The notes under the pieces are model-generated. The model was not told where the DNA came from. It worked only from the letters and a program-made list of their open reading frames with translations, and made no database searches. This document shows positions 43,857 through 52,279 of a stretch of DNA of 64,000 bases, in pieces; positions within the stretch are counted from its first letter, which is position 1, and each line of letters begins with the position of its first letter. The DNA comes from Demequina pelophila (GTDB taxonomy: Bacteria; Actinomycetota; Actinomycetes; Actinomycetales; Demequinaceae), in assembly GCF_000971175.1 (NCBI RefSeq), contig NZ_BBLY01000004.1:306298-370297 (forward strand), read 5' to 3'. The translations under genes and the position numbers were made by a program.

Positions 43857-43904
43857 ATGAGCACCACGATTCCCACCCCGTCCGCAGATCGGAGCCAGTC
43901 ATGA
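43857..43904 (+). CDS. 15-residue reading frame between permease genes
   Basis: An AGGAGGTAGGGAGC site precedes ATG 43857. The frame encodes MSTTIPTPSADRSQS and stops at 43902-43904, overlapping the next ATG as ATGA. It probably serves translational coupling of the second permease rather than making a useful peptide. Confidence 0.5.
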   Translation: MSTTIPTPSADRSQS

Positions 43905-44869
43905 GCGATCCTCGTCCCGAGGACCAGCAGCCGGGCACGCCCGCTGCCACGTCGGTCGAGCCGGCGCTCGAGGAGAAGTCCTACAGCCAGGGCCAGCTGG
44001 TCCGCCGCCGCTTCTTCCACCACAAGGGCGCGATCATCGCGGTCGTCATCCTCGCCCTGATCACGCTCGTCGCGTTCACGTCGATCGGCTTCGGACCCAT
44101 TCCGGGCTGGTGGGGCAAGAGCTTCTCCACCACCGGCGCGGTCCTCGACGGCGGCCGTCCCACCATCAGCTGGACCGGCCTGGGCGAGCACCCGTTCGGC
44201 CAGGACACCACCGGCCGCGACTACTTCGCGCTGGTGATGCGCGGCACCCAGATCTCGCTCACCATCGCGTTCATCGTGGGCATCGTGTCGACCATCATCG
44301 GCACGATCATCGGCGCCATCGCGGGCTACTTCCGCGGCTGGGTCGAGACGCTCCTGATGCGCATGACGGATCTGTTCATCATCATCCCGCTGCTGGTCCT
44401 CGCGGCCGTGCTCGGTCAGATCGCCTCCGGCGGCGGCATCGTCGTCCTGGCGCTGGTGCTCGCGCTCGTCACCTGGACGTCGCTCGCACGACTGGTCCGC
44501 GGCGAGGTGCTGTCCCTGCGCGAGCGCGAGTTCGTCTCCGCGGCGCGTGCGATCGGCACCGGCCCGTGGCGCATCATCTTCCGCCACATCCTGCCGAACA
44601 CCGTGGGCGTCATCATCGTGTCGACCACGTTCGCCATCGCATCGGCCATCCTGCTCGAGACCGCGCTCAGCTACCTGGGCTTCGGTGTCCAGGCGCCGGA
44701 CGTGTCGCTCGGCTCGCTCATCAGCCAGTACCAGACGGCGTTCACCACGCGCCCGTGGCTGTTCTGGTTCCCCGGCATCTTCATCCTCGCGATCGCGCTG
44801 TGCGTCAACTTCATCGGTGACGGCCTGCGCGACGCGTTCGACCCGCGTCAGAAGAAGGACGGTGCCTGA
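43901..44869 (+). CDS. peptide ABC permease (DppC type)
   Basis: The second permease, 322 residues. An acidic cytoplasmic N-terminus precedes the OppC-N segment RRRFFHHKGAIIAVVILALITLVAF, followed by LGEHPFGQDTTGRDYFALVMRGTQISL, membrane helices, the EAA loop REFVSAARAIGTGPWRIIFRHILPNT and LSYLGFGVQAPDVSLGSLI. Its start overlaps the 15-codon frame and its stop overlaps the ATPase start (TGATG), so the operon is tightly coupled. Confidence 0.94.
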   Translation: MSDPRPEDQQPGTPAATSVEPALEEKSYSQGQLVRRRFFHHKGAIIAVVILALITLVAFTSIGFGPIPGWWGKSFSTTGAVLDGGRPTISWTGLGEHPFGQDTTGRDYFALVMRGTQISLTIAFIVGIVSTIIGTIIGAIAGYFRGWVETLLMRMTDLFIIIPLLVLAAVLGQIASGGGIVVLALVLALVTWTSLARLVRGEVLSLREREFVSAARAIGTGPWRIIFRHILPNTVGVIIVSTTFAIASAILLETALSYLGFGVQAPDVSLGSLISQYQTAFTTRPWLFWFPGIFILAIALCVNFIGDGLRDAFDPRQKKDGA

Positions 44870-46587
44870 TGACCGCGACGCCTGAGACGACGCAGCAGCC
44901 CGCCGCCGGCGAGCCGGTGCTCTCGTTCGACAACCTCGACATCAAGTTCGGTACCGAGTTCGGCACCGTCCACGCCGTCAAGGGGATCTCCATCGACGTG
45001 CGCCCCGGCGAGGTGCTCGCGCTGGTGGGCGAGTCCGGGTCCGGCAAGTCCGTGACCTCGACCTCCGCGCTGGGCCTGCTGCCCGGCAACGCGACCATCA
45101 AGGGCGACATCTCCGTCGCCGGCCAGAACGTGGGCGACCTGGGCGACAAGGGCCTGCGCCGCATGCGCGGCAACGACGTGGCCATGGTGTTCCAGGAGCC
45201 CATGACCGCGCTCAACCCCGTGCTCACCATCCGCACGCAGATGACCGAGGCGCTCGAGCTCCACGGCATCGCGTACGGCAAGGAGGCGGACGAGCGCGCC
45301 ATCGAGCTCCTGCGCATGGTCGGCATCCCCGAGCCGGAGCGCCGCCTGTACCAGTACCCGCACGAGTTCTCGGGCGGCATGCGTCAGCGCGTGGTCATCG
45401 CCATGGCGATCTCCTGCGACCCCAAGGTCATCATCGCGGACGAGCCGACCACGGCCCTCGACGTCACCGTCCAGGCCGAGATCCTCGACCTGCTGCGCGA
45501 CCTCAAGGACAAGCTCAACACCGGCATCCTGCTCATCACCCACAACATGGGCGTGGTGGCGGACATGGCGGACCGCGTCGCCGTGATGTTCCGCGGCGAC
45601 CTGGTCGAGCAGGGCACCGCCCACGACGTGCTCAACAACCCCCAGCACGACTACACCAAGCGCCTGCTCGCCGCCGTGCCCCACCTGGGCCGCCGCGGCG
45701 CGACCCCGCCGGTCAAGGCCGGCGACGGCCCGCCGGCGCTCGAGGTGAAGGACCTGGTGGTCGAGTACCACCAGGTGGGCAAGCCGTCCTTCCGCGCGGT
45801 CAAGGAGGTCTCCCTCCACGTCAACCACGGCGAGATCGTGGGCCTGGTGGGCGAGTCCGGCTCGGGCAAGTCGACCATCGCGCGCACCGCGCTGGGGCTC
45901 ATCCCGGCCGAGTCGGGCGCGATCCGCATCCTGGGCCAGGACATCACCCAGATGAAGCGCAAGGACCTCAAGGAGCTCCGCAAGCGCATCGGCGTGGTGT
46001 TCCAGGACCCCGCGAGCTCGCTCAACCCGCGCCTTCCCGTGGGTGACTGCATCGCGGAGCCCATGGAGGTCCACAAAGTGGGCGACCGGGCCTCGCGCCG
46101 CGAGAAGGTCGCCGAGCTGCTCGACGCCGTCGAGCTGCCCCGCTCCGTGGCCAACCGCTACCCGCACGAGCTGTCCGGCGGCCAGCGCCAGCGCGTGAGC
46201 ATCGCCCGCGCGCTGTCGCTCGACCCGGAGCTGCTGGTCGCGGACGAGCCGACCTCCGCGCTCGACGTGTCCGTCCAGGCCTCCGTGCTCGACATGTTCA
46301 CGGCCCTGCAGGACCGCTACGAGTTCGGCTGCCTGTTCGTCAGCCACGACCTCGCGGTCATCGACACGCTCGCGGACCGCGTCGTGGTCCTCAAGGACGG
46401 GCGCATCGTCGAGCAGGGCGAGCGCCAGCAGGTGCTCGCCAACCCCCAGGAGGAGTACACGCGCCGCCTGCTCATGGCCGCGCCCGTGCCCAACCCGGAG
46501 GAGCAGCTCGCACGCCGCCACGCGCGCTACGCGTTCATGAAGGAGGTGGGCGAGGAGGGCCACGGCCTCCACGTCGACCAGGACTGA
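44869..46587 (+). CDS. peptide ABC transporter, fused DppD-DppF ATPase
   Basis: One 572-residue chain with two complete nucleotide-binding domains. The first has Walker [12 protein letters not shown] near residue 54, [25 protein letters not shown] and [11 protein letters not shown]. The second has [13 protein letters not shown] near 328, [28 protein letters not shown] and [11 protein letters not shown]. Each ends with the oligopeptide-type tail ([13 protein letters not shown]). Such D-F fusions are common in actinobacteria. It is the last gene of the importer operon, with a 13-bp hairpin behind it. Confidence 0.95.
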   Translation: MTATPETTQQPAAGEPVLSFDNLDIKFGTEFGTVHAVKGISIDVRPGEVLALVGESGSGKSVTSTSALGLLPGNATIKGDISVAGQNVGDLGDKGLRRMRGNDVAMVFQEPMTALNPVLTIRTQMTEALELHGIAYGKEADERAIELLRMVGIPEPERRLYQYPHEFSGGMRQRVVIAMAISCDPKVIIADEPTTALDVTVQAEILDLLRDLKDKLNTGILLITHNMGVVADMADRVAVMFRGDLVEQGTAHDVLNNPQHDYTKRLLAAVPHLGRRGATPPVKAGDGPPALEVKDLVVEYHQVGKPSFRAVKEVSLHVNHGEIVGLVGESGSGKSTIARTALGLIPAESGAIRILGQDITQMKRKDLKELRKRIGVVFQDPASSLNPRLPVGDCIAEPMEVHKVGDRASRREKVAELLDAVELPRSVANRYPHELSGGQRQRVSIARALSLDPELLVADEPTSALDVSVQASVLDMFTALQDRYEFGCLFVSHDLAVIDTLADRVVVLKDGRIVEQGERQQVLANPQEEYTRRLLMAAPVPNPEEQLARRHARYAFMKEVGEEGHGLHVDQD

Positions 46588-46601
46588 CGCGCCTTTCGCG
46601 A

Positions 46602-46631
46602 GGGGCCGGCGGGGGAGACCCCGCCGGCCCC
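46602..46631 (+). terminator. hairpin after the peptide transporter operon
   Basis: Arms GGGGCCGGCGGGG (46602-46614) and CCCCGCCGGCCCC (46619-46631) pair over 13 bp with loop GAGA. CTTCGTCTTT follows, a weak T-rich tail. Confidence 0.85.
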
Positions 46632-46643
46632 TTCGTCTTTCCC

Positions 46644-46697
46644 GGGACGATGCACGGGCTGGGGACGATGCACGGGCCCGGCCCCGTGCATCGTCCC
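46644..46697. repeat. three decamer repeats forming a hairpin
   Basis: Plus-strand copies start at 46644 and 46662 and a minus-strand copy ends at 46697. The last two form perfect 15-bp arms (46662-46676 and 46683-46697) with a 6-nt loop. It lies directly behind the operon terminator. Confidence 0.8.
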
Positions 46698-46738
46698 TCC
46701 GCAGGCCCCGGGACCGTCCGCGGCTAGACTGTCTCCCC

Positions 46739-47824
46739 GTGGCTCTCACTATCGGAATCGTCGGTCTCCCCAACGTCGGCAAGTCGACCCTGTTCAACGC
46801 CCTGACCCGCGCGGAGGTGCTCGCGGCGAACTACCCGTTCGCGACGATCGAGCCCAACGTGGGCGTGGTGCCGCTGCCGGACGAGCGGCTCGGGAGGCTC
46901 GCCGAGGTGTTCGGCTCCGAGCGCCTGGTGCCCGCGACCGTGTCCTTCGTGGACATCGCCGGCATCGTCAAGGGCGCGTCCGAGGGCGAGGGCCTGGGCA
47001 ACGCGTTCCTCGCGAACATCCGCGAGGCGGACGCGATCTGCCAGGTGACCCGCGCGTTCGAGGACCCGGACGTCATCCACGTCGACGGCAAGGTCGACGC
47101 GGCGAACGACATCGAGACCATCACCACCGAGCTGATCCTCGCGGACCTGCAGACCATCGAGAAGGTGATCCCGCGCCTCGAGAAGGAGGTGCGCGCCAAG
47201 AAGGCGTCGCCGGCCTACCTGGCCGCGGTGCAGGCCGCCAAGGAGATCCTCGAGGGCGGCAAGACGCTGAGCGCCGATGCGCCCATCGAGGGACTCGACC
47301 TCGCGGAGCTGAGCGAGCTCAACCTGCTCACCGCGAAGCCCTTCATCTACGTGTTCAACCTCGACGAGGACGGCCTCGCGAACGAGGACCTGCGCGCGCA
47401 GCTCGAGTCCGCCGTCGCGCCCGCCAAGGCCGTGTTCCTCGACGCCAAGTTCGAGTCCGAGCTGGTGGACCTGAGCGAGGACGAGGCCCGCGAGATGCTC
47501 GAGGAGGCCGGCCAGGCCGAGTCGGGCCTCGACCAGCTCGCGCGCGTGGGCTTCGACACCCTGGGCCTGCAGACGTACCTCACCGCGGGCCCCAAGGAGG
47601 CGCGCGCGTGGACCATCCACAAGGGCTGGACCGCGCCGCAGGCCGCGGGCGTCATCCACACCGACTTCGAGCGCGGCTTCATCAAGGCCGAGGTGGTCTC
47701 CTTCCACGACCTCATGGAGTACGGCTCCGTGAACGAGGCGAAGTCCGCCGGCAAGGTGCGCATGGAGGGCAAGGACTACGTCATGGTCGACGGCGACGTC
47801 GTGGAGTTCAGGTTCAACGTGTAG
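46739..47824 (+). CDS. ychF: redox-regulated ATPase YchF
   Basis: A universally conserved Obg-family ATPase that binds ribosomes and influences translation and stress responses. The 361 residues show G1 GLPNVGKSTLFNALTRAEV, FVDIAGIVKGASEGEGLGN, the altered G4 region VFNLDEDGL, and the TGS domain ending in DYVMVDGDVVEFRFNV. TAGACT at 46725-46730 lies 8 nt before GTG 46739. The last 24 bases recur at 49057-49080 with three changes, pointing to an insertion at the 3' end. Codon choice at the extreme 3' end (AGG, GTG) differs slightly from the far copy. Confidence 0.96.
   Translation: MALTIGIVGLPNVGKSTLFNALTRAEVLAANYPFATIEPNVGVVPLPDERLGRLAEVFGSERLVPATVSFVDIAGIVKGASEGEGLGNAFLANIREADAICQVTRAFEDPDVIHVDGKVDAANDIETITTELILADLQTIEKVIPRLEKEVRAKKASPAYLAAVQAAKEILEGGKTLSADAPIEGLDLAELSELNLLTAKPFIYVFNLDEDGLANEDLRAQLESAVAPAKAVFLDAKFESELVDLSEDEAREMLEEAGQAESGLDQLARVGFDTLGLQTYLTAGPKEARAWTIHKGWTAPQAAGVIHTDFERGFIKAEVVSFHDLMEYGSVNEAKSAGKVRMEGKDYVMVDGDVVEFRFNV
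47801..47824. repeat. left copy of ychF 3'-end repeat (possible attachment site)
   Basis: The last 24 bases of ychF, encoding VEFRFNV and the stop, match 49057-49080 at 21 of 24 positions. The lower-G+C islet lies between the copies. Confidence 0.65.
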
Positions 47825-47937
47825 CCGCCGTCCTACATCTGGCGGCTCGATAGGGCGTCCGCAAACCCTGGTAGCTGAAGGTCGGCTGACGTCTCTCCAT
47901 CCTCGACCCGCGGAGAGACGCCCTCTATCCTGGGGCT

Positions 47938-48267
47938 ATGTCTGCCACCGATGTGACTCCTGAGAGCCTTGCGCTCCGCGATCTCATCGACGCGCGTCGG
48001 CAGGAGTTCGACGTGCTTCTGGCAAAGTATGCGGCGACTCGTCCGCGACTGTTCGGTTCTGTCGCTCGAGGCACGGCTCACGAGGACAGTGACATCGACA
48101 TCCTTGTGGAGATGGACCCCTCCGATGGCAACCTTCTCATGCGGGCTTCGGGGCTGATGGAGGAGGTCAGGGCGCTGTTTGGTCGTGACGACATCGACGT
48201 CTTCCCGGCGCAGTTGCTCAAGCGGCAGGTCTCGCAGTCGGCCATCGAGGATGCGGTCGCTCTGTGA
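47938..48267 (+). CDS. mntA: MntA-type nucleotidyltransferase antitoxin
   Basis: A minimal nucleotidyltransferase of 109 residues. The active-site pattern GS (40-41, FGSVARG) followed by DID at 52-54 (SDIDILVEM) is intact, with a third acidic residue in DDIDVF. In the type VII MntA-HepT systems this protein AMPylates the HEPN toxin and silences it. ATG 47938 is preceded by CTATCCTGGGG. The stop overlaps the toxin start (GTGA). T-ending codons and lower G+C than the surroundings suggest transfer. Confidence 0.88.
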   Translation: MSATDVTPESLALRDLIDARRQEFDVLLAKYAATRPRLFGSVARGTAHEDSDIDILVEMDPSDGNLLMRASGLMEEVRALFGRDDIDVFPAQLLKRQVSQSAIEDAVAL

Positions 48268-48614
48268 GTCGCAGCGTCGAGCAGCGAATCGAGGACATCC
48301 TTGACGCGGTCGAGCGGTGCCGTCGGTATGTCGCTGTTCTTGATGGTGGCGATTCCGACGTCATCGACATGGCTGAGGACGCGATCGAACGCAACCTGCA
48401 GATCATCGGTGAGGCCGCAAACCACCTGACCTCCGAGGTTGTCGAGGCGCACCCCGAGATCGCCTGGCCGCAGATCCGCGGGTTCCGCAACATCCTTGTT
48501 CACCAGTACTTCGGCGTCGACATCGACGTGATCCGGGACGTGGTGGAGAACTATCTTCCGCCGCTCGCTGACGCCGTGCGCCAGCATGTCGAGTCCGGCG
48601 AGGACATGCCGTAG
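48264..48614 (+). CDS. hepT: HepT-type HEPN ribonuclease toxin (DUF86)
   Basis: A 116-residue HEPN protein. The ribonuclease motif R-X4-H-X-Y is present as RNILVHQYF (Arg75, His80, Tyr82), so it looks active. Preceding helices (DILDAVERCRRYV, ERNLQIIGEAANHL) are typical of DUF86. With mntA it forms a toxin-antitoxin pair that may act in plasmid or island stability or phage defence. GTG 48264 overlaps the antitoxin stop. Codon use is unlike that of the neighbouring core genes. Confidence 0.9.
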   Translation: MSRSVEQRIEDILDAVERCRRYVAVLDGGDSDVIDMAEDAIERNLQIIGEAANHLTSEVVEAHPEIAWPQIRGFRNILVHQYFGVDIDVIRDVVENYLPPLADAVRQHVESGEDMP

Positions 48615-48642
48615 GTCGCTGCGTTCGCGGGTCCTTCCGGCG

Positions 48643-48945
48643 CTATCCGCTGATCCTCACGCGCCTGCTGCGCACCGCGACGAAGATCTTGCTGAAGACC
48701 CATCGCACGGCCCACCCGGTGATCCAACCGGCGGCCGCTCCAACGGCTGCGTTGGCGGCACCGATCCCGAATGCTGAAGGTATGAGCTGCCAGTAGGTCA
48801 GCGTTCCCGTGTCTTTGATCTCCGGGATGAAGAAGGTCGAGACCCACAGGAGCCCGCCTGCGATCGCAACGGTGAGGAAGAACTGCCATCGTGGCGGCAG
48901 GAGCGCCATCACGAAGAATCCCATCAACAGCATCCCGAGAATCAT
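48643..48945 (-). CDS. small membrane protein in the islet
   Basis: A 100-residue protein that I do not recognise. It has three hydrophobic stretches (MILGMLLMGFFVMALL, FFLTVAIAGGLLWVSTFFIP and AFGIGAANAAVGAAAGWITG) and a basic C-terminus. ATG 48945 has a GAGGGGG stretch 8 nt upstream; ATG 48933 is an alternative. It converges with hepT, 28 nt apart, and shares the lower G+C of the islet. It is probably cargo. Confidence 0.6.
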   Translation of the reverse strand: MILGMLLMGFFVMALLPPRWQFFLTVAIAGGLLWVSTFFIPEIKDTGTLTYWQLIPSAFGIGAANAAVGAAAGWITGWAVRWVFSKIFVAVRSRRVRISG

Positions 48946-48992
48946 CCTCTGCCCCCTCGCACAGGTGGAACGGAAAGCTGATACAACAACCG

Positions 48993-49033
48993 CTTGCTGT
49001 CCAGTCAAGCAGTACGACCCCGTGGACAGCAAG
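48993..49033. repeat. 11-bp perfect inverted repeat near islet edge
   Basis: CTTGCTGTCCA (48993-49003) and TGGACAGCAAG (49023-49033) are exact complements with a 19-nt loop. It ends 23 nt before the second ychF-end copy and may belong to the recombination site. Confidence 0.6.
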
Positions 49034-49056
49034 AGGTTATTCGGCTACGGAACGCG

Positions 49057-49080
49057 GTGGAGTTCCGCTTCAACGTCTAG
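49057..49080. repeat. right copy of ychF 3'-end repeat
   Basis: GTGGAGTTCCGCTTCAACGTC followed by TAG encodes the same VEFRFNV end as ychF, with codons more usual for this genome. It looks like the displaced original ychF terminus. Nothing else is seen in 48946-49256 apart from the inverted repeat upstream. Confidence 0.65.
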
Positions 49081-49256
49081 AGACGACGCGCTCGGCCGCG
49101 CGGGCCGTCGTGGCGGCTCGCCGCGGGCGTCGCGGTAGATCTGCGCACGTCTCGGCGCCGGTTCGTGCCGAGATCTGCCACCACGGCCGTGGGACGCGGG
49201 CGGACAGCGGCCCGACGCCGCCCGGGATGGTCGCGGCGGGTCAGGGGGGGCGACGG

Positions 49257-50162
49257 CTACACGACTTCGCGCCCGCTGACCCAGTCCCGCTCGACCCCGT
49301 CCAGCGGATCCGTGAACCGCAGCCGCCGCGCCACGAGCTGCAGCGGCGTCGAGAAGTCGTCCGCCGCCACCTCCCGCACCACCGGATAGAGCGGGTCGCC
49401 CACCAGGGCCAGCCCCGCATCGGCCATCTGCAGGCGCAGCTGATGCGTCTTTCCGGTCACGGGGGAGAGCCGGTACCGAGCGAACCCGCCGCGCACCTCG
49501 ACCACCTCGACCAGGGTCTCGGCATTCGCCGGCCCCGGCACCTGGACCGCCTGCAGGCTCCCGCGGGGCTTCTCGATGCGGCCCACGAGCCGCAGCGGAA
49601 ACGACAGCGAAGGATCGAACCGCCCGATCGCCTCGTAGGTCTTGGACGCGCCTCCGCCCTGGAAGACCCCAGCGTAGGCGCCGCGGCACGCGCGGTGCGT
49701 GGTGAACACCAGCACCCCCGCGGTGAGCCGGTCCAGACGATGCGCGGGCGCCAGGTCCGGCAGGCCCAAGGCCAGCCGCAGCCTCACCAGCGCCGTCTCC
49801 CGCACGTGCGCGCCGCGGGGCGTCGTCGCGAGGAAGTGCGGCTTGTCGACGACGACCAGGTTGTCGGTGCGGTCGAGCACCGGCATCGGGAACGGCACGG
49901 GCACCTCGGCCGGGAGCGGCCGGTGGAACCACACGAACGTCGCGGGCCGGTACGCCTCGTCGCCGGTGAGCGCCCGGCCCGCATCGTCCACGAACTCGCC
50001 GGCCGCCAGCCGCGCGACGACCTCGGCGTGCGCCGGCAGCCGCTCCACCAGGAACTCCCGCATCGTTTCCCACGGCGGCGCCTCGCCGCGCACGGGCGAC
50101 GGCGTGCGCACCCAGGACGCGTCGAGCCCGTCGCGCTGCGGCAGAGGCGAGCGGCGCGCCAT
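49257..50162 (-). CDS. RluA-family pseudouridine synthase
   Basis: A 301-residue pseudouridine synthase that isomerises uridine in rRNA or tRNA. It has DNLVVVDKPHFLATTPRGAHVRET, the catalytic aspartate in LAPAHRLDRLTAGVLVFT, and the closing GKTHQLRLQMADAGLALVGDPLYP. There is no S4 domain. I chose ATG 50162; the frame is open further upstream but that part overlaps a repeat-bearing spacer. It is divergent from the exporter cassette. The target site cannot be told. Confidence 0.88.
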   Translation of the reverse strand: MARRSPLPQRDGLDASWVRTPSPVRGEAPPWETMREFLVERLPAHAEVVARLAAGEFVDDAGRALTGDEAYRPATFVWFHRPLPAEVPVPFPMPVLDRTDNLVVVDKPHFLATTPRGAHVRETALVRLRLALGLPDLAPAHRLDRLTAGVLVFTTHRACRGAYAGVFQGGGASKTYEAIGRFDPSLSFPLRLVGRIEKPRGSLQAVQVPGPANAETLVEVVEVRGGFARYRLSPVTGKTHQLRLQMADAGLALVGDPLYPVVREVAADDFSTPLQLVARRLRFTDPLDGVERDWVSGREVV

Positions 50163-50296
50163 CAGGCCGATGCGGGGCAGGCGGAGCGGGTCACGGAAAG
50201 CATCGTACGGAGGGACGATGCGAGGCGGCCCGGGCAGGCCACCGCCAGTTCCTTGGGAGAGTACAAGGGCCCGGATTTTGGCTGGATGCAAGTGTT

Positions 50297-50313
50297 ACGT
50301 TGTTCGGCAACGT
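50297..50313. promoter_or_regulatory. small palindrome in the exporter cassette leader
   Basis: ACGTTG-TTCGG-CAACGT forms 6-bp arms around a 5-nt centre. It is a possible operator in the divergent spacer between the pseudouridine synthase and the ABC exporter. Confidence 0.35.
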
Positions 50314-50455
50314 TCGCCGCTGTGTCCCCCTGGGGCGCGACGCCGGTCCGAGCGTACGAGCACCGCCCAGGCGGTGCATCGTCTCCCGGCAAGAGGCGCG
50401 GTGCCTCTCCGTCGTGAACTCAGGTGCGCTGATGAGGCGCCTCATGGAGGTATGT

Positions 50456-52279
50456 GTGCAGGGTCGAGCAACCGGCTCCTCGAGCCAAACCCGCGAAGAG
50501 CGGCGCCGCGGACGCGGTGCCCCCACCACCGGACCCGTCCCCGAGGACACCACGGTGGTCCCCGAGGTCACGCAGAAGCGCGGCTGGAGCCGCTTCTTCC
50601 TGCTGGTGCGCCGCTCGCGCGCCCCGTGGCTCCGGATCCTCGTCGCCGTCGGCGTCATCTACTGGATGACCAGGTTCTCGGTGAGCGCCACCGAGCCGGC
50701 CAGCCAGCTGCTGACCGGCGACGTGAGCGTCGAGAACGTGACCCTGTTCATCGAGCTCACGCTCGCGGCGACGCTGCTGATGCTCGTCAGCGGGGTCCTC
50801 ACCGACTACCTCACGGCCGTCACCAACCGGAACCTGCGCACCTCGCTGTGGAAGCACATGCTGCGCCTGCCGCTGTCGTCGTTTGACAGGACGCCGCCCA
50901 CCGAGCTGCTGTCGCGCCTCACCAACGACGTCGCCAACATCGGCGGCTGGCTGGTCCAGACCCTGGTGACCGCCACCACCATCATCATGGCCGTGTCGAT
51001 GGCGGGGCAGAGGCTCATGGCCGCCAACCTCGACCCCATCCTGATCTGGGTGGCCGTCGCGGGCCTCCCCATCCAGTGGTTCATCGGGTGGGCGTTCGGC
51101 CGCCTCATGTACGTCTTCAGCCGCAACCTCACCACCGAGGGTGCACGCACCACCGTGTCGCTCGCCGAGCGCCTGGTGAACATCCCGCTCATCAAGTCCT
51201 TCTCTGCGATGGACCGCGAGACCGAGCGCGTCAACGGCGCGCTCGACAAGCTCTACAAGGCCAACACCCGGATGGGCTTCGGCATCACCGCCATGACGCC
51301 GATCAAGACCCTCGGATCTCTCGCCATGGACCTGCCGGTCCTGATCCTCGGTATCAGCCTCGTGGGCGCCGACTCCATGGACGTCCAGGGCTGGGTGTCG
51401 TACTGGATGCTCTCCTCCGTGATCCAGGCCGCGGGCTCGCCCGTGCTGAGCCTGTGGGTGGGCGCCAAGTCCGTCCAGGGTGGCACCGCCCGCCTGGGCG
51501 CCATCTTCGAGACGGAGATCGAGACCGGCGGCGACGTGGCCCCGGTGACGGCCGCCCCCGAGGTCGCCTTCTCCGACGTGCACTTCGCCTACGGCGACAA
51601 CCCCGCGCTGCGCGGCCTCACCCACACCTTCCGCCCGGGCACGTGCACCGCGATCGTGGGCCCCAGCGGCGGCGGCAAGTCGACGCTCATCGCGCTCGCG
51701 CAGCGCCTGTACGTCCCGACCGCCGGCGAGCTGACCGTCGACGGCGTCGAGGTCTCCCAGTACCGCCTCGAGGAGTACCGGCGCGGCACGGGCAGCGTGC
51801 CCCAGGGCGCGACCGCGCTCGAGGGCACGGTCCGCGAGAACCTGCTCTACGGCCTGCGCTCGACCGTCGGCGACGACGAGCTCTCGGCCATGATGGACCG
51901 CGTCTGCGGCCCCGACCTCCTGGCGAACCTGCCCGACGGCCTCGACACGGTCGTGGGCGACACCGGGGTGCAGCTCTCGCCCGGGCAGCAGCAGCACCTG
52001 CTGCTCACCCGCATGCTCCTCGAGCCGCACCCGGTGCTCCTGCTCGACGAGCCCACCGCGAGCCTCGACCCGGTCGCCGCGCAGCGCGCGATGACCGCGG
52101 TGCGCGAGGTCGCGAGCGACGCCACGGTGCTGATCGTGGCGCACACGCCGGCCGCCGTGGCGGTGGCCGATGCGGTGGTCGTCGTCGAGGAGGGCCGCGT
52201 CACCGCCGCGGGCGCCGTCCGCGACCTCGCGCAGACCAACCCCTACGTCCGCAGCCTTGTCGAGGGAGACCACGCATGA
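50456..52279 (+). CDS. ABC exporter subunit with degenerate signature motif
   Basis: A half-transporter of 607 residues with six predicted membrane helices and one ATPase domain. Walker A is GPSGGGKSTLIAL, Walker B LLLLDEPTASLD and the H-loop LIVAHTP. The signature is changed to LSPGQQQHLLL, as expected for the degenerate half of a heterodimeric exporter. GTG 50456 follows GGAGG by 5 nt; ATG 50432 and 50444 are possible. Its stop overlaps the partner start (ATGA). The substrate is unknown, possibly a peptide. Confidence 0.9.
   Translation: MQGRATGSSSQTREERRRGRGAPTTGPVPEDTTVVPEVTQKRGWSRFFLLVRRSRAPWLRILVAVGVIYWMTRFSVSATEPASQLLTGDVSVENVTLFIELTLAATLLMLVSGVLTDYLTAVTNRNLRTSLWKHMLRLPLSSFDRTPPTELLSRLTNDVANIGGWLVQTLVTATTIIMAVSMAGQRLMAANLDPILIWVAVAGLPIQWFIGWAFGRLMYVFSRNLTTEGARTTVSLAERLVNIPLIKSFSAMDRETERVNGALDKLYKANTRMGFGITAMTPIKTLGSLAMDLPVLILGISLVGADSMDVQGWVSYWMLSSVIQAAGSPVLSLWVGAKSVQGGTARLGAIFETEIETGGDVAPVTAAPEVAFSDVHFAYGDNPALRGLTHTFRPGTCTAIVGPSGGGKSTLIALAQRLYVPTAGELTVDGVEVSQYRLEEYRRGTGSVPQGATALEGTVRENLLYGLRSTVGDDELSAMMDRVCGPDLLANLPDGLDTVVGDTGVQLSPGQQQHLLLTRMLLEPHPVLLLDEPTASLDPVAAQRAMTAVREVASDATVLIVAHTPAAVAVADAVVVVEEGRVTAAGAVRDLAQTNPYVRSLVEGDHA

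Noticed and set aside
14908-46697. Decamer repeat explained solely as a terminator element
   Set aside because: Most copies are single and many lie inside coding regions on either strand, so termination cannot be the only reason for the excess.
47825-49056. Insertion sequence between ychF and the pseudouridine synthase
   Set aside because: No transposase frame and no terminal inverted repeats with target duplication are visible. The end repeats are copies of the ychF 3' end instead.
48809-49138. Plus-strand reading frame of 109 codons opposite the islet membrane gene
   Set aside because: It lacks a ribosome site, has no recognisable domain, and runs through the ychF-end repeat and inverted repeat. 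It looks like a shadow frame.
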